From Verrucomicrobia bacterium UBA1211 (lineage in GTDB: Bacteria; Verrucomicrobiota; Kiritimatiellia; RFP12; UBA1067): DNA of 28,511 bases. Shown in pieces: positions 1 through 7,856 of this stretch. Position numbers and translations under genes: made by a program. Where the stretch lies: NCBI GenBank assembly GCA_002309585.1, contig DBXN01000105.1, forward strand, positions 1 to 28,511. The letters run 5' to 3'. Position 1 is the first letter of the stretch. Every line of letters starts with the position of its first letter. The notes under the pieces were generated by a model that made no database searches, had not been told where the DNA came from, and saw nothing but the letters and a program-made list of their open reading frames with translations.

Positions 1-444
1 GGCAAGCAGGCGATCGACGGCGACACGGCGCAGGTGGGCCCGGGCGTCTCGGAGTTTCTGGATGTTCCGCTGGTGACCTACGTCAAGACGTTGAAGATGG
101 AGTCGGACGGCAACTATGAGGTCGAGTGCCCGATGGATGACGGCGTGAACGTGATCCGGGGGCGGCTCCCCGCCGTGATGACCGTGCTGAAAGAGGCCTC
201 CACGCCCCGGTTCGCGTCGCTCAGTGGCTGGATGGCGGCGAAGAAGGCGCCGATCACCGTCCTCAACGAGAAGGATATCGATGCCGATCCCACGAAGATC
301 GGTCTGAAGGGGTCGCCCACGAAGGTGGTCACGATCTTCCCGCCGCCGACGAAGACGGGCGGTGAGAAGGTGGACGCGCGCGGGAAGGCCGATGTCGCGG
401 TTCAGGCGGTCATGAAGCTCTTGAAGAAGAAAGGGATTGCGTAG
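1..444 (+). CDS. etfB: Electron transfer flavoprotein beta subunit, C-terminal part (5' end outside window)
   Basis: The frame is open from base 1 and ends at TAG 442-444, giving the last 147 residues of a protein that is usually about 260 long. The visible start reads GKQAIDGDTAQVGP, the strongly conserved EtfB nucleotide-binding stretch. The rest (a segment beginning PRFASLSGWMAAKK, then a basic C-terminal helix) fits the EtfB family. With EtfA it forms the heterodimer that carries FAD and passes electrons from acyl-CoA or other flavin dehydrogenases. It lies two bases upstream of etfA and is followed by an ETF:quinone oxidoreductase, so it probably belongs to a complete membrane-linked ETF module (the EtfB-EtfA-QO order resembles fixABC). 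The missing N-terminus prevents judging whether it is of the bifurcating type. Confidence 0.93.
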   Translation, partial: GKQAIDGDTAQVGPGVSEFLDVPLVTYVKTLKMESDGNYEVECPMDDGVNVIRGRLPAVMTVLKEASTPRFASLSGWMAAKKAPITVLNEKDIDADPTKIGLKGSPTKVVTIFPPPTKTGGEKVDARGKADVAVQAVMKLLKKKGIA

Positions 445-446
445 TT

Positions 447-1700
447 ATGGCGGACGCTCCTATTTTGATTGACCCCGTAAAGTGTAAGGGGTGCCAGAAG
501 TGTGTGAAGGGGTGCGGCTTCGGCGCCCTCTCGATGGTCGATTCCAAGGCCAACAAGGCCGGGAAGATCGCGCAGGTCGATCCTTCCGCCTGTAAGGCCT
601 GTTTCGCCTGTATCCCGGCCTGCCCGTTCAAGGCGATCTCCGAAGTGAAGCAGGAGATCTTCGGGACGAAGGATATCGCTTCCTATAAGGATATCTGGGT
701 CTTTGCGGAGCAGAATCACGGACAGATCGCCGATGTGGCGTTCGAACTGCTCGCCAAGGGACGCACGTTGGTGAAGCAGCGCGGCAAGGATTGCAAGCTG
801 TGCGCCGTGCTGCTGGGACATGACATCACCGACGCGATGTGCAAGGCGTTGATCGCCGCCGGGGCGGATACGGTCTACAAGGTGGACGATCCGAACCTTG
901 AGCACTACGAGGCGAACGTCTATGTGGATGCCTGCACGCAGTTGATCGAGAAGTACAAGCCCGAAGTGATCCTCGCCGGCGCGACGGCGGTGGGACGCGC
1001 CTTCTTCGCGCGGGTCGCGGTGAAGGTCCGTACCGGCCTGACCGCGGACTGCACCCAGCTGAAGGTGGAGCAGACGAAGAACAAGGACACCGGTGTGATG
1101 CAGATGCTGCTGCACCAGACCCGTCCCGCGTTCGGCGGCAACATCATGGCGACGATCATGACGCCGAACCACCGGCCGCAGATGGCGACGGTGCGTCCGA
1201 AGGTCTTCAAAAAGGATGCGCCCGATCCGAAGCGCTCCGGGAAGGTTCTGGCCGAGGCCCTGAAGCTGATCGCCCCGAAGACGAAGCTGGTCTCGTCGGT
1301 CAAGAACACCGACGATATCAACATCGCCGATGCGGAGATCCTGGTCGCGGGCGGCCGCGGGTTGAAGAAGGCGGAGAATTTCGAACTGCTGCACAAACTG
1401 GCCAAACTGTTGGGCGGCGAGGTGGCCGTCTCCCGCGCCGTGGTGGACGCGGGCTGGTGCACGGCGGCGCGTCAGGTCGGCCAGACCGGACGGACCGTTT
1501 GCCCGAAGCTCTATCTGGCGTTCGGCATTTCCGGCGCGATCCAGCATCTGGAGGGCATGCGCGCCTCCGATACGATCATCGCGGTGAACAGCGATCCCAA
1601 CGCGCCGATCTTCGGCGTGGCGGATCTGGGCATCGTGGGGGATCTCTTCGAGATTCTCCCCGCGCTCATCGAGGCGGTTGAACAGGTGAAGGCGTCGTAG
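447..1700 (+). CDS. etfA: Electron transfer flavoprotein alpha subunit with N-terminal 2[4Fe-4S] ferredoxin domain
   Basis: This is a 417-residue protein. Residues 1-65 form a bacterial ferredoxin domain with two cysteine sets, C13/C16/C19/C23 and C49/C52/C55/C59, the second ending in CP. Residues from about 75 onward are EtfA, with the C-terminal FAD-binding domain carrying SRAVVDAGW, QVGQTG and GISGAIQHLEGM, then a DPNAPIF stretch. The fused ferredoxin makes it about 80-100 residues longer than classical EtfA. Known relatives with this fusion include the ETF of caffeyl-CoA reductase and of electron-confurcating lactate dehydrogenase. The ATG is two bases after the etfB stop, and the ribosome site is the purine-rich end of etfB. 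The first cluster lacks the usual Pro after its fourth Cys (a Gly follows). It probably relays electrons between a ferredoxin-like partner and the FAD that feeds the downstream quinone oxidoreductase. Confidence 0.95.
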   Translation: MADAPILIDPVKCKGCQKCVKGCGFGALSMVDSKANKAGKIAQVDPSACKACFACIPACPFKAISEVKQEIFGTKDIASYKDIWVFAEQNHGQIADVAFELLAKGRTLVKQRGKDCKLCAVLLGHDITDAMCKALIAAGADTVYKVDDPNLEHYEANVYVDACTQLIEKYKPEVILAGATAVGRAFFARVAVKVRTGLTADCTQLKVEQTKNKDTGVMQMLLHQTRPAFGGNIMATIMTPNHRPQMATVRPKVFKKDAPDPKRSGKVLAEALKLIAPKTKLVSSVKNTDDINIADAEILVAGGRGLKKAENFELLHKLAKLLGGEVAVSRAVVDAGWCTAARQVGQTGRTVCPKLYLAFGISGAIQHLEGMRASDTIIAVNSDPNAPIFGVADLGIVGDLFEILPALIEAVEQVKAS

Positions 1701-1713
1701 GAGGAGCACGATC

Positions 1714-3342
1714 ATGGCGAATAAAATTCAGACGGATATTCTTTGTGTGGGCGGCGGTGTGGCCTCCCTCGCGACGGCGCTCTCCCTGCTGCGCCGCTTG
1801 AAGGCGCAGGGCGTGACAAAACTGCCCCGCGTGACGGTGATCGACAAGGGCCGGAATCCCGGCAGCCACGTCCTCTCCGGCCTTGTGCTGGACCCCGAGG
1901 GGCTGAAGGGCCTTCTGACCGAGGAGGAGATCGCCAAGATGCCGGTCCAGACCAAGGTGAACAAAGAGGCGTTCCACCTGTTGCTGAACGGTACGAAGGC
2001 CTTCACGATCCCGTGGGTGCCGCCGATGATGCGCGACCACGGCATGCCGGTCGGCTCCTTGACGAAGCTGACCGCCTACTTCGCGAAACTCGTCGAGGAC
2101 GAGGGCGGCGAGGTCTACACCGGCTTCGCGGCGGTTGAGCTGATTGAGGACGGTTCCGGCCGGGTGATCGGCGTGAAGACCGGCGAGAAGGGGCTGGACC
2201 ACACCGGCAAGCCGAAGAGCAACTACCTCCCCGGCGAGGAGATCTACGCGAAGGTGGTGGTGCTGGGCGAAGGCGCCTGCGGCATCCTGACCGAGAAGCT
2301 GATCGCGAAGAAGGGTCTGCAGAGCCGGCGCGGCCACCAGTCCTACGCGATCGGTATCAAAGAGGTCATCGAGGTCCCGGCGGACGAGGCCAAGGCGGGC
2401 GAGATCTGCCACACCTTCGGCTATCCGTGCGACATGTCCACCTACGGCGGCGGCTTCGTCTACCACGTCAGCCCGACGGAGGTGATGATCTGTTTCGCCT
2501 ACGCGCTCGACTACGCCCACGCCGAGAAGGATCCGCATTACATGTTCCGCCAGTTCAAGGCGCACCCGACGATCGCGGCGCACATCGCCAACGGCAAGAC
2601 GGTCGCCTACGGCGCGAAAGTGATTCCGGAGGGCGGCTACTATTCGGTCCCGGATGTGGTCACGGACGGCGCGTTGATCGTCGGTGACGGCGCGGGTCTG
2701 GTGGACACGCTCCGGATCAAGGGTGCCCACATCGCCATGCAGTCCGGCTGCGCGGCGGCCGAGACGCTGGCGTCCTGCTGGACCAAGAATGACTTTTCGT
2801 ACGACGCGCTGAAGACGTATGGCGAACTGTTGAAGAAGACCTCCGGCTGGAAACAGCTGAAGCGGGTCAAGAACGTGCGCGCCCCCTTCTCGTGGAATCT
2901 GCTCTTCGGCGTCGCCAGCGCGGGTTGCGCGTGGGCGACCTTCGGGGCGTTCCCCTTCTGGCAGGTTCCGATGGAGCCCGACCATGAGGCGCTGCTGCCG
3001 CTCCGGGGCGGGAAGCTCCCGGCGGTTCCGGCGCTTGAAACGACGGCGGTCTCGCCCGATCGTTTGACCGATGTCTTCAAGTCCGGGACGATCCACGACG
3101 AGGATCAGCCCTGCCACCTGAAGATCAAGGACCGCGCGAAGTGCGCCGAATGCATCAAGAAGTTCGGTGCGCCGTGCCAGCGGTTCTGTCCGGCGGAAGT
3201 CTACCGTCTGGAGGACGGCGAGATTCACGTGGACTTCTCGAACTGTCTGCACTGCAAGACGTGCCAGATCAAGGATCCGTATCAGAACATCGAATGGACC
3301 TTCCCGCAGGGCGGCGACGGTCCCCGTTACACCCGCATGTAG
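1714..3342 (+). CDS. Electron transfer flavoprotein:quinone oxidoreductase (FixC-FixX-like fusion)
   Basis: This 542-residue protein is normal ETF-QO length. An N-terminal FAD-binding Rossmann motif, CVGGGVASLATAL, begins near residue 11. A GDGAGLVDT segment follows in the middle of the protein, as expected for the second FAD contact. The C-terminus is the [4Fe-4S] domain, with FCPAEVY, NCLHCKTC and the family's end signature (KDP, QNIEW, GGDGPRYTRM). It oxidises reduced ETF and reduces membrane quinone, or works in reverse in Fix-type bifurcating systems. The start is fixed by a strong Shine-Dalgarno GGAGGAG (1700-1706) seven bases before the ATG and 13 bases after the etfA stop. The FAD motif has VAS where PAG is usual, a mild deviation. 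No signal peptide or transmembrane helix is visible, consistent with monotopic membrane attachment. Confidence 0.95.
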   Translation: MANKIQTDILCVGGGVASLATALSLLRRLKAQGVTKLPRVTVIDKGRNPGSHVLSGLVLDPEGLKGLLTEEEIAKMPVQTKVNKEAFHLLLNGTKAFTIPWVPPMMRDHGMPVGSLTKLTAYFAKLVEDEGGEVYTGFAAVELIEDGSGRVIGVKTGEKGLDHTGKPKSNYLPGEEIYAKVVVLGEGACGILTEKLIAKKGLQSRRGHQSYAIGIKEVIEVPADEAKAGEICHTFGYPCDMSTYGGGFVYHVSPTEVMICFAYALDYAHAEKDPHYMFRQFKAHPTIAAHIANGKTVAYGAKVIPEGGYYSVPDVVTDGALIVGDGAGLVDTLRIKGAHIAMQSGCAAAETLASCWTKNDFSYDALKTYGELLKKTSGWKQLKRVKNVRAPFSWNLLFGVASAGCAWATFGAFPFWQVPMEPDHEALLPLRGGKLPAVPALETTAVSPDRLTDVFKSGTIHDEDQPCHLKIKDRAKCAECIKKFGAPCQRFCPAEVYRLEDGEIHVDFSNCLHCKTCQIKDPYQNIEWTFPQGGDGPRYTRM

Positions 3343-3348
3343 TCAAAC

Positions 3349-3371
3349 ACGGCGGGTGGACGGTCCGCCGT
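3349..3371 (+). promoter_or_regulatory. Intercistronic hairpin between the ETF-QO and Gfo/Idh genes
   Basis: A perfect 7-bp inverted repeat, ACGGCGG / CCGCCGT, encloses a 9-base loop just after the ETF-QO stop. No T-run follows, so it is not a classical terminator. It could be an mRNA-stability or attenuation element that sets unequal expression of the flanking genes. In GC-rich DNA such a stem can occur by chance. Confidence 0.3.
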
Positions 3372-3398
3372 CCCCCGCTCCAACGAAGGAGAGTAACC

Positions 3399-4805
3399 AT
3401 GAACACCACAGTCAACCGCAGATCATTTCTGAAAACCACCGCCGCGACGGCGGCGATTCTTCCCACCTTCAACATCCTCGCCAATGACGATAAGGCGATC
3501 ACCATCGGACCGGATGACGCGCAGGTCAACGTCGGCGTCATCGGTTACGGCGCCGAGGGCGAGATTCTGACCGACGCTACGGTGAAGATTCCCGGCATCC
3601 GTATCAAGGCGGTCTGCGATATCTGGCCTTACCGCCGGAAGATGGCGAAAGGCCGTCTGAAGTCTCTCGGCCACGATGTCAACGTCTATGAGGACTACCG
3701 CGAGATGTTGGATAAAGAGGACAAGAACATCGATGCCGTGATCATCGCGACGCCGGACTGGATGCACGCCGAGCACGCCTGCTACTGCCTCCGCCACGGC
3801 AAGCCGGTCTACTGCGAGAAGGAGATGTCCAACCAGCTCGTCCGCGCCCGCGAGATGGTCCTCGCCGCCCGCGAGACGGGGCTGCCACTCCAGATCGGCC
3901 ACCAGCGCCGCTCCAATCCGCGCTATATGCACGCGATCAACAACGTCATGCGCGGGAACAACGTCCTCGGGCGCATCACCCACGCCTACGCGCAGTGGAA
4001 CCGTTCGGTCGCGCCGTTCATCACGGTCAAGCCCAAGATCCATATCCCGATCGAGACGCTCCAGAAGTACGGGTACGAGAACATGGAGCAGTTCCTGAAC
4101 TGGCGCTGGTTCGCGAAGTACGGCGGGGGCCCGATGGTGGACCTCGGTTCCCACCAGATCGACCTCTTCTTCTGGGTCTGGGACTGCGCGCCGGTCTCCG
4201 TCACCGCGATCGGCGGCAACGACTACTACAACCGCCAGATGAACGACAACGTGATGGCGATCTACGAGTTCAAGACCAAAGAGGGTGTGATCAACCGCGC
4301 ATTCTATCAGGTGTTGACGACCTCCTCCCGCGGCGGTTTCTACGAGCAGTTCATGGGTGAGAACGGCTACCTGACCCTCTCCGAGATCGCCGCGCGCGGC
4401 AACACCGCCGCTCCGGAACCGGGCAACGACTGGAACAAGTTCGTCAAGATGGGCATCCTGAACGAGGCGAAAGCGCCGGTCGCGATGCAGGAGCGCTCCA
4501 GTAACGTCGCGCTCGACTCGCGTGTCACGAAGGCCGCCGCGGGTATGCCGCTGCCGGTCGATCTGCTCAAGCCGGCCCACATGCCGCATCTGGAGAACTT
4601 CTTCCTGGCGGTCCGCCGCAAGAATCCGAAGCTCCTGAACTGCGATGCGGAGTTGGCCTATGAGTCTGCTGTCGCGGTGCTCGCCGCCAACCGTTCGGTC
4701 GCGTCGCGCCAGACGGTCTACTTCAAGCCGGAGGAGTTCAAGGTTCCCGCCGACGCGAAGCACGATCCCGCCAAGGCCGCCGGCGAGCAGCCGAAGCAGG
4801 CGTAA
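3399..4805 (+). CDS. Tat-exported Gfo/Idh/MocA family oxidoreductase
   Basis: This is a 468-residue protein. The start at 3399 follows AAGGAGAG and yields a twin-arginine signal, NRRSFLKTTAAT, with a hydrophobic stretch to about residue 30; an upstream in-frame extension overlaps the ETF-QO gene and is rejected. The Rossmann motif VGVIGYGAEGEIL near residue 50 binds NAD(P). The catalytic Lys is K141 in CEKEMS, where the usual EKP has become EKE. A GSHQIDLFFW segment carries the family's conserved His. Family members oxidise or reduce sugars and cyclitols with a nucleotide cofactor that stays bound in exported forms. It sits between the ETF-QO and a multiheme cytochrome, which hints at periplasmic sugar oxidation coupled to this redox chain; that link is inference. 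The substrate is unknown. Confidence 0.9.
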   Translation: MNTTVNRRSFLKTTAATAAILPTFNILANDDKAITIGPDDAQVNVGVIGYGAEGEILTDATVKIPGIRIKAVCDIWPYRRKMAKGRLKSLGHDVNVYEDYREMLDKEDKNIDAVIIATPDWMHAEHACYCLRHGKPVYCEKEMSNQLVRAREMVLAARETGLPLQIGHQRRSNPRYMHAINNVMRGNNVLGRITHAYAQWNRSVAPFITVKPKIHIPIETLQKYGYENMEQFLNWRWFAKYGGGPMVDLGSHQIDLFFWVWDCAPVSVTAIGGNDYYNRQMNDNVMAIYEFKTKEGVINRAFYQVLTTSSRGGFYEQFMGENGYLTLSEIAARGNTAAPEPGNDWNKFVKMGILNEAKAPVAMQERSSNVALDSRVTKAAAGMPLPVDLLKPAHMPHLENFFLAVRRKNPKLLNCDAELAYESAVAVLAANRSVASRQTVYFKPEEFKVPADAKHDPAKAAGEQPKQA

Positions 4806-4840
4806 GGTTAGTGGCACGAACTTCAAGCTTAAGGAAAACC

Positions 4841-7800
4841 ATGAAAAAACTTTCACTCTATGCCTTGACGCTGGCCGCGCTGACCGCCGGCGCGGCGATG
4901 CCGTCCCACTGGGACGGTGGCCGCGTTCCGCCGATCCACCGGTTGGGCGTGAAAGATCTCTCCGGCGATACGGTCGTTCCGGATGATCCGAAAGCCCTAC
5001 CCGTCAGCACCCGCCAGACCTGCAGCCTCTGCCACGATATCGACACGATCGCCAGCGGCTGGCACTTCAACGCGGCGGAGACCAACGCGTGTCCCGGCCG
5101 TTTGGGCGAGCCGTGGTTCATGATCGATCCCGCGACCGGCACGCAGCTGCCGCTGAGCTACCGCGGCTGGAAGGGAACCTACAAGCCCGCCGATATCGGG
5201 ATGGACGATTTCGACTTCACCTGGCGGTTCGGGCGCAATCTGCCCGGCGGCGGCGTCGCCTCTCCGGATGAGGAGGGGCTGATGGCCGGCCGTTGGAACG
5301 TCTCCGGCCCGCTGGAGGTCAACTGCTTCGCCTGCCACGACCAGTCGGGCCTCTATGACCATAGCGAGTACGTCAAGCAGATTACCCGCCAGAACTTCTC
5401 GTGGGCGATGAGCGCCGCGATGGGGTGGTGCGAGGTGGACGGCATGTCCGAGCGGATGCCGGATTACTGGGGGATGATGTGGGGCAGAAATCCCGATGAC
5501 TCGATCTTCCGCGTCCCCGCGACGATCACCTATGATCCCAAGCAGTTCGACTCGAAATCCCGTCTGGTCTTCAAAGTCGGCCGTCCGCAGAACGACAGCT
5601 GCCTGAACTGCCACGGGGTGAGCCAGTCGGGCGCGCCGGCGATGTCGATCGACGGCGATGTCCACCTGCGCGCGGGGATGTCATGCGTGGATTGCCACCG
5701 TAACGGCGAGGATCACAAGATCAGCCGCGGTTACGCCCACAAAGGGATCGACGCGGCGGCGATGTCGCTCACCTGCGCGGGTTGCCATGTGGCGGACAAG
5801 GGCAAGGCCGGCCGTCACGGCGCGCCCGCCCCGAAGCATATCGGTTTCCCGACGGTCCACTTCGAGAAACTGGCCTGTACGGTCTGCCACAGCGGCGTGA
5901 CCCGGGGCGGCGAACTCGGAACGGTCCAGACCTGCCGCGCGAACCGCATGGGCGTCTATGGCCGCGCGAAGTGGCTGACCGACGCGCCCTACATCCAGGA
6001 GCCGGTTTTCGTGCGTGATGCGAAGAGCGGCAAGATCGAGCCCCGCCGGATGGTGTGGCCCGCCTTCTGGGCGACCCGTTCGGAAGATGGCGTGAAACCG
6101 TTGGATACCGGGAAGGTTGCCGAGATCGCCGGCGATACGCTGACGGCGATGAAGGACGTTGGCGCGGTCTTGGTGATGCTGGACAGCGATCCGAACATCG
6201 GCATGAACGGCAAACGTCCGGTTTTGGCGGTTGACGGCAAGCTCTTCCGCGCGAATGTGGACGGTATCCCCGTTCCCTTCGGCGAGGCGGAAGGGGCGAA
6301 CGGTTACTTCTACATCGCCGATCCCGACCGTAAGGTCGCGGAGGCGGATGAGCCGGAGACCCCTGCCGAAACGGACAAGCAGACCGAGTTGATCAATGCG
6401 GCGATCGCCAAGGCGTTCCCTGTCGAGGTTGTCACGCTGGATTCGATCATCCCGGATGTGTACGATCCTGAGATGGATGTTGATGCCGCCGCCGCCAAGG
6501 ACTTCGAGAAGGTCAAGGGCGATGTCGATACGATCACTCAGGCGATGATCGCCGCCGAGAAGGAGGATCTGGACCAGCTCTCCGCCGAAGACCAGAAGGC
6601 CCGCAAGGAGGAGATCGCCACGGGTGTCAAGGATGCGGTGTCCTCCGCGCTCAGCCAGCGCCTCTCTGACCGTAACGAGGCGCTTGCCAAGCAGGTGAAC
6701 GATCTCCTGACGACGATCGAGGCCAGCGACGCATTTACCGCCGCAGGTACGCTGGTAACGAGCGGCAAGGCCGGCGCACTGATTACCTCCGGCAAGATCT
6801 TCTATATCGAGCCGGGTTCAACGGGTACGGTCGTCCATGCGGCGGCGCCAGCGGGCGCGGCGGCGAAAGACTTCGGTATCTATCTGTTGGCGGAGAAGAC
6901 CTTCGCCTCGATGATCAACACGACAGCCGCGAAGCAGGTTGCGCAGCTCGCCGGGACAACCGCCGCGTTGACCGAGGAGATGCTGACCGCGACGCTGAAG
7001 AAACTCGCCGCCGCCGGGATCGAGAAGCCGGTCTATGTCGGCCACGGCCAGGTGTGGGAGCTTCAGGGTGAACAGTTGACCGTGCAGGTTGAGAAGTGCG
7101 CGGAGCCGGTCTCCTGGGCCTTCGGCCACGATGTCCGTCCCGCCCGTCTGGCGCGCGGCGCGAAGCCGGTCAAGTGCGCGGACTGCCACACGGCCAATTC
7201 GAAGTTCTTCTTCCAGAAGGTCACCTCGACGGGCCCGCTGCTGACGGCCAAGACACTCTCCACGGCGCAGAACGTCTTCATGGGTACAGACAAGTTCTAC
7301 CATCAGTCCTTCGGGGCGATGTTCCTGGTCCGGCCGGTCTTCAAGATCTTCCTGTGGGTGGTCTTCGCGATCCTCTCGCTGGTGGCGATCGCCTTTACCG
7401 CCGCCGCGGTGCCGGTCTTCCTGAAGGCGGGCGCGGTGCCGTACGGCACGAAGTCCGAGAAGCTGATCTCGACGATCAACCGGCTCTCTGGCTGCGCGAT
7501 GGGCATTGCGACGCTCTACCTCGCCTGCTCGGGCTGCATCGGGTTCTTCACCGGCGCGATGAAGGGATGGATGCTGGTCGGCCACCAGCTGGCGGGCGGT
7601 CTCTTCTGCGCGGCGTTGCTGGCCTTGATCTGGTTCCGCGGTGCCAACCGGATCGCGACGAAGCGTGCCTTCTGGTGGATGCTGGCGATGGTGCTGGCGG
7701 TGATTGTGGTCTTCACGGCGGTCGCGCCGATGATGACGGTCTTCGGCGACGGCTGGCAGCAGACGCTGTTGTGGGCGCACCGCTGCACGACGGGATGCTT

Positions 7801-7849
7801 CATCCTCGTCGGGCTCTGGATGCTCATGACCAGCGGCCGGAAGGAGTAG
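4841..7849 (+). CDS. Seven-heme cytochrome c fused to a membrane cytochrome b-like domain
   Basis: This is a 1002-residue protein. The ATG at 4841 is preceded by AAGGA and gives a Sec signal peptide (MKKLSLYALTLAALTAGA); an in-frame ATG ten codons upstream is less likely. Seven CxxCH heme motifs begin near residues 61, 162, 254, 282, 312, 346 and 779. Six lie in the N-terminal third and the seventh just before the membrane. Between them, about residues 500-690 form an Ala/Glu/Lys-rich helical stretch that may be a coiled coil. Five hydrophobic helices follow, at about 832-858, 881-905, 912-932, 942-965 and 975-995. Histidines at the start of TM3 (VGHQ) and TM5 (WAHR) would both face the periplasm and could bind a heme b. 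It probably exchanges electrons between quinone and periplasmic or surface partners. The gene is followed seven bases later by apbE. Confidence 0.88.
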   Translation: MKKLSLYALTLAALTAGAAMPSHWDGGRVPPIHRLGVKDLSGDTVVPDDPKALPVSTRQTCSLCHDIDTIASGWHFNAAETNACPGRLGEPWFMIDPATGTQLPLSYRGWKGTYKPADIGMDDFDFTWRFGRNLPGGGVASPDEEGLMAGRWNVSGPLEVNCFACHDQSGLYDHSEYVKQITRQNFSWAMSAAMGWCEVDGMSERMPDYWGMMWGRNPDDSIFRVPATITYDPKQFDSKSRLVFKVGRPQNDSCLNCHGVSQSGAPAMSIDGDVHLRAGMSCVDCHRNGEDHKISRGYAHKGIDAAAMSLTCAGCHVADKGKAGRHGAPAPKHIGFPTVHFEKLACTVCHSGVTRGGELGTVQTCRANRMGVYGRAKWLTDAPYIQEPVFVRDAKSGKIEPRRMVWPAFWATRSEDGVKPLDTGKVAEIAGDTLTAMKDVGAVLVMLDSDPNIGMNGKRPVLAVDGKLFRANVDGIPVPFGEAEGANGYFYIADPDRKVAEADEPETPAETDKQTELINAAIAKAFPVEVVTLDSIIPDVYDPEMDVDAAAAKDFEKVKGDVDTITQAMIAAEKEDLDQLSAEDQKARKEEIATGVKDAVSSALSQRLSDRNEALAKQVNDLLTTIEASDAFTAAGTLVTSGKAGALITSGKIFYIEPGSTGTVVHAAAPAGAAAKDFGIYLLAEKTFASMINTTAAKQVAQLAGTTAALTEEMLTATLKKLAAAGIEKPVYVGHGQVWELQGEQLTVQVEKCAEPVSWAFGHDVRPARLARGAKPVKCADCHTANSKFFFQKVTSTGPLLTAKTLSTAQNVFMGTDKFYHQSFGAMFLVRPVFKIFLWVVFAILSLVAIAFTAAAVPVFLKAGAVPYGTKSEKLISTINRLSGCAMGIATLYLACSGCIGFFTGAMKGWMLVGHQLAGGLFCAALLALIWFRGANRIATKRAFWWMLAMVLAVIVVFTAVAPMMTVFGDGWQQTLLWAHRCTTGCFILVGLWMLMTSGRKE

Positions 7850-7856
7850 TTTCACC

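Noticed and set aside
402..1715. Long minus-strand open frame (437 residues) opposite etfA
   Set aside because: It lies antisense to a clearly identified gene, is Arg/His/Leu-rich and resembles no protein; GC-rich codon use creates such antisense frames.
1666..3252. Minus-strand open frame of 528 residues opposite the ETF-QO gene
   Set aside because: Shadow of the plus-strand gene; composition is that of reversed codons and no motif is seen.
3141..3398. N-terminal extension of the first Gfo/Idh protein into the ETF-QO gene
   Set aside because: The extension overlaps conserved ETF-QO sequence, while ATG 3399 has a Shine-Dalgarno and starts a Tat signal.
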